Shown one piece after another: positions 63,646 through 64,000 of a DNA stretch of 64,000 bases. Under the pieces are notes generated by a model. It was not told the DNA's origin. It worked only from the letters and a program-made list of their open reading frames with translations, and did not search any database. The translations under genes were made by a program, and so were the position numbers. The stretch is from Telmatactis stephensoni. Taxonomy: Eukaryota > Cnidaria > Anthozoa > Actiniaria > Isophelliidae. Location of the stretch: NCBI GenBank assembly GCA_029948255.1, contig JALIZF010001687.1:434001-498000 (forward strand). The letters run 5' to 3'. Every line of letters begins with the position of its first letter. The first letter of the stretch is position 1.

Positions 63646-64000
63646 CTAAACAATAATATAACACTGGCTTGTGAACATTGTTAAGAAAGGTCAAAAACAT
63701 GGGCCCAAAGGAAGCCCAAATCTACAATATCCTCTAAAGACATCAACCAATCAGTGTGCACAGCAGATTTTAAATGTACAATGCATGAAGTTTGTGAGCA
63801 AATACTACTGGTAGAAAGATAGGCTGCTGAAGCATGAGACATATAAAATTATGTGAACACATGAAAGCTGTTGGCACATGTGACATGCATTCTGTGTAAC
63901 CTAATTGTATTCCAATGTATTTTGTTTTGACAAGGATATGGGGACATGCTTTTGTACAAAATAGAAAAACAAAAGGGTTTTGTAGTATGCACCATGCAAG

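Overview
The window is nuclear DNA from an animal with long, repeat-rich introns. I infer a cnidarian, most likely an anthozoan such as a stony coral. The reasons are AT-rich sequence, very many short foldback (TIR) elements, tRNA-derived SINEs, a Penelope-type GIY-YIG fragment, and a large extracellular receptor built from Calx-beta modules. No species assignment is possible from sequence alone.

All three protein-coding genes I can support lie on the minus strand and were assembled exon by exon from splice sites and reading phase. From right to left: (1) 61934-63645, the last five exons of the 26S proteasome ATPase Rpt2 (PSMC1), whose 5' part lies beyond the right edge. (2) 32508-58476, gene A: a signal-peptide exon, ten Calx-beta modules (each split over two exons, with invariant phase 1 / phase 2 introns) and one transmembrane exon, 1205 codons in all; its cytoplasmic tail was not found. 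(3) 2185-19027, gene B: the start of a paralogue of gene A in the same orientation (signal-peptide exon, one complete Calx-beta module, and the first half of a second), continuing off the left edge. Genes A and B therefore form a head-to-tail cluster. Inside gene A, modules 2-3-4 and 5-6-7 are related in order, including their cysteine positions, which points to an internal three-module duplication.

Everything else is intronic or intergenic and crowded with mobile elements. These include TA-flanked foldbacks (2566-8100, 10858-11565, 33440-33826), MITEs with perfect or near-perfect 9-11 bp target duplications (15070-15196, 25176-26778, 29805-30120, 57584-57896), TTAA-flanked elements (30971-31957, 35965-36194), two tRNA-derived SINE families, a frameshifted CR1-like LINE 3' fragment (19290-19935) and a Penelope-like 3' fragment (43913-44203). 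There are also a 23-copy 78-bp satellite (13286-15060), a 1649-bp tandem duplication bounded by an inverted-repeat module (4296-7858), and a perfect zero-spacer 142-bp palindrome (38859-39000) inside an intron of gene A.

Gene A and gene B products should be cell-surface or adhesion-type proteins; PSMC1 is a housekeeping proteasome subunit with no apparent functional link to them. The most novel items are the paired Calx-beta receptor genes with their modular duplication history, and the intact 1.6-kb element at 25176-26778, which carries inward-facing open frames just inside its ends.
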